Positions 63,909 through 64,000 of a stretch of DNA of 64,000 nt are shown piece after piece; the stretch's first letter is position 1; every line of letters begins with the position of its first letter. Origin of the DNA: OLB7 sp966250335. Lineage in GTDB: Bacteria; Bacteroidota; Ignavibacteria; OLB7. The notes beneath the pieces were generated by a model, which saw nothing but the letters and a program-made list of their open reading frames with translations, did no database searches and was not told the DNA's origin. Position numbers and translations under genes: made by a program. Where the stretch lies: assembly GCA_966250335.1 (NCBI GenBank), contig CBINGZ010000019.1, forward strand, positions 25,252-89,251, in the 5' to 3' direction.

Positions 63909-64000
63909 TCCTGAAGAAGTTTCCAGATGACGCATACGATGGCGTCTAAGCTCGACTTTGTCCATCAGGAACCATAGGCAAGAGTGTGGAGCAAGCGTTC

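Overview
The window reads as a chromosomal segment of a GC-rich member of the Bacteroidota/Chlorobiota group. Supporting signs are many secreted proteins ending in Por/type IX secretion (T9SS) sorting domains (PNPF followed by a FlgD-like beta-sandwich), promoter boxes of the TAnnTTTG type with an upstream TTG, Omp28-like and DUF6029-like outer-membrane proteins, and GC-rich codon use. A Kapabacteria- or Ignavibacteria-like organism fits best, but this is inference: no rRNA gene is present. I see no prophage, CRISPR array or insertion sequence.

Layout. 1-4.5 kb: an SBBP-repeat secreted protein running off the left edge, a nucleotidyltransferase, a small membrane/winged-helix protein and a lipoprotein. 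4.6-6.85 kb: groES-groEL with a CIRCE operator and a terminator. 7-10.5 kb: a BNR-repeat T9SS protein, purE, tRNA-Arg(CCG) and a membrane TPR protein. 10.6-25.1 kb: an island of five co-directional T9SS cargo genes, led by a 2292-residue beta-helix protein and followed by cohesin-like, dockerin-like and BACON-like proteins. 25.2-25.7 kb: a broken TPR gene. 26-30.4 kb: a lipoprotein, then a TlpA-like thioredoxin, DUF6029-like barrel and Omp28-like T9SS protein. 30.5-35.1 kb: an unusually perfect palindrome, endonuclease III, an aldehyde dehydrogenase, a GAF protein, a DUF2459 protein and a SleB-type hydrolase. 35.8-41 kb: an M48 protease, a candidate leader-peptide attenuator in front of trhO, an MpaB-family oxygenase and two paralogous membrane proteins.

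41.3-47.9 kb is a tightly packed plus-strand run: membrane MutS-like ATPase, solitary McrC, AlkD-like HEAT protein, nucleotidyltransferase, DUF985 cupin, DinB/YfiT protein and RluA-type pseudouridine synthase. Three junctions overlap by 4 nt, so it is probably one operon. 48-53.8 kb: a TPR-HTH regulator, an 18-bp palindrome, a small barrel protein and two tandem paralogous lipoproteins. 53.8-60.9 kb: an AttH/CrtC-like lipoprotein, scpA-scpB, lipoproteins, a GT87-like glycosyltransferase and a chromate transporter. The right end holds a stand-alone sorting-domain-like mini protein and an FG-GAP/ASPIC T9SS protein.

The most interesting points are the 13-codon ORF behind a 13-nt Shine-Dalgarno sequence with alternative RNA pairing before trhO, the cohesin/dockerin-like T9SS island, and the McrC-without-McrB operon.
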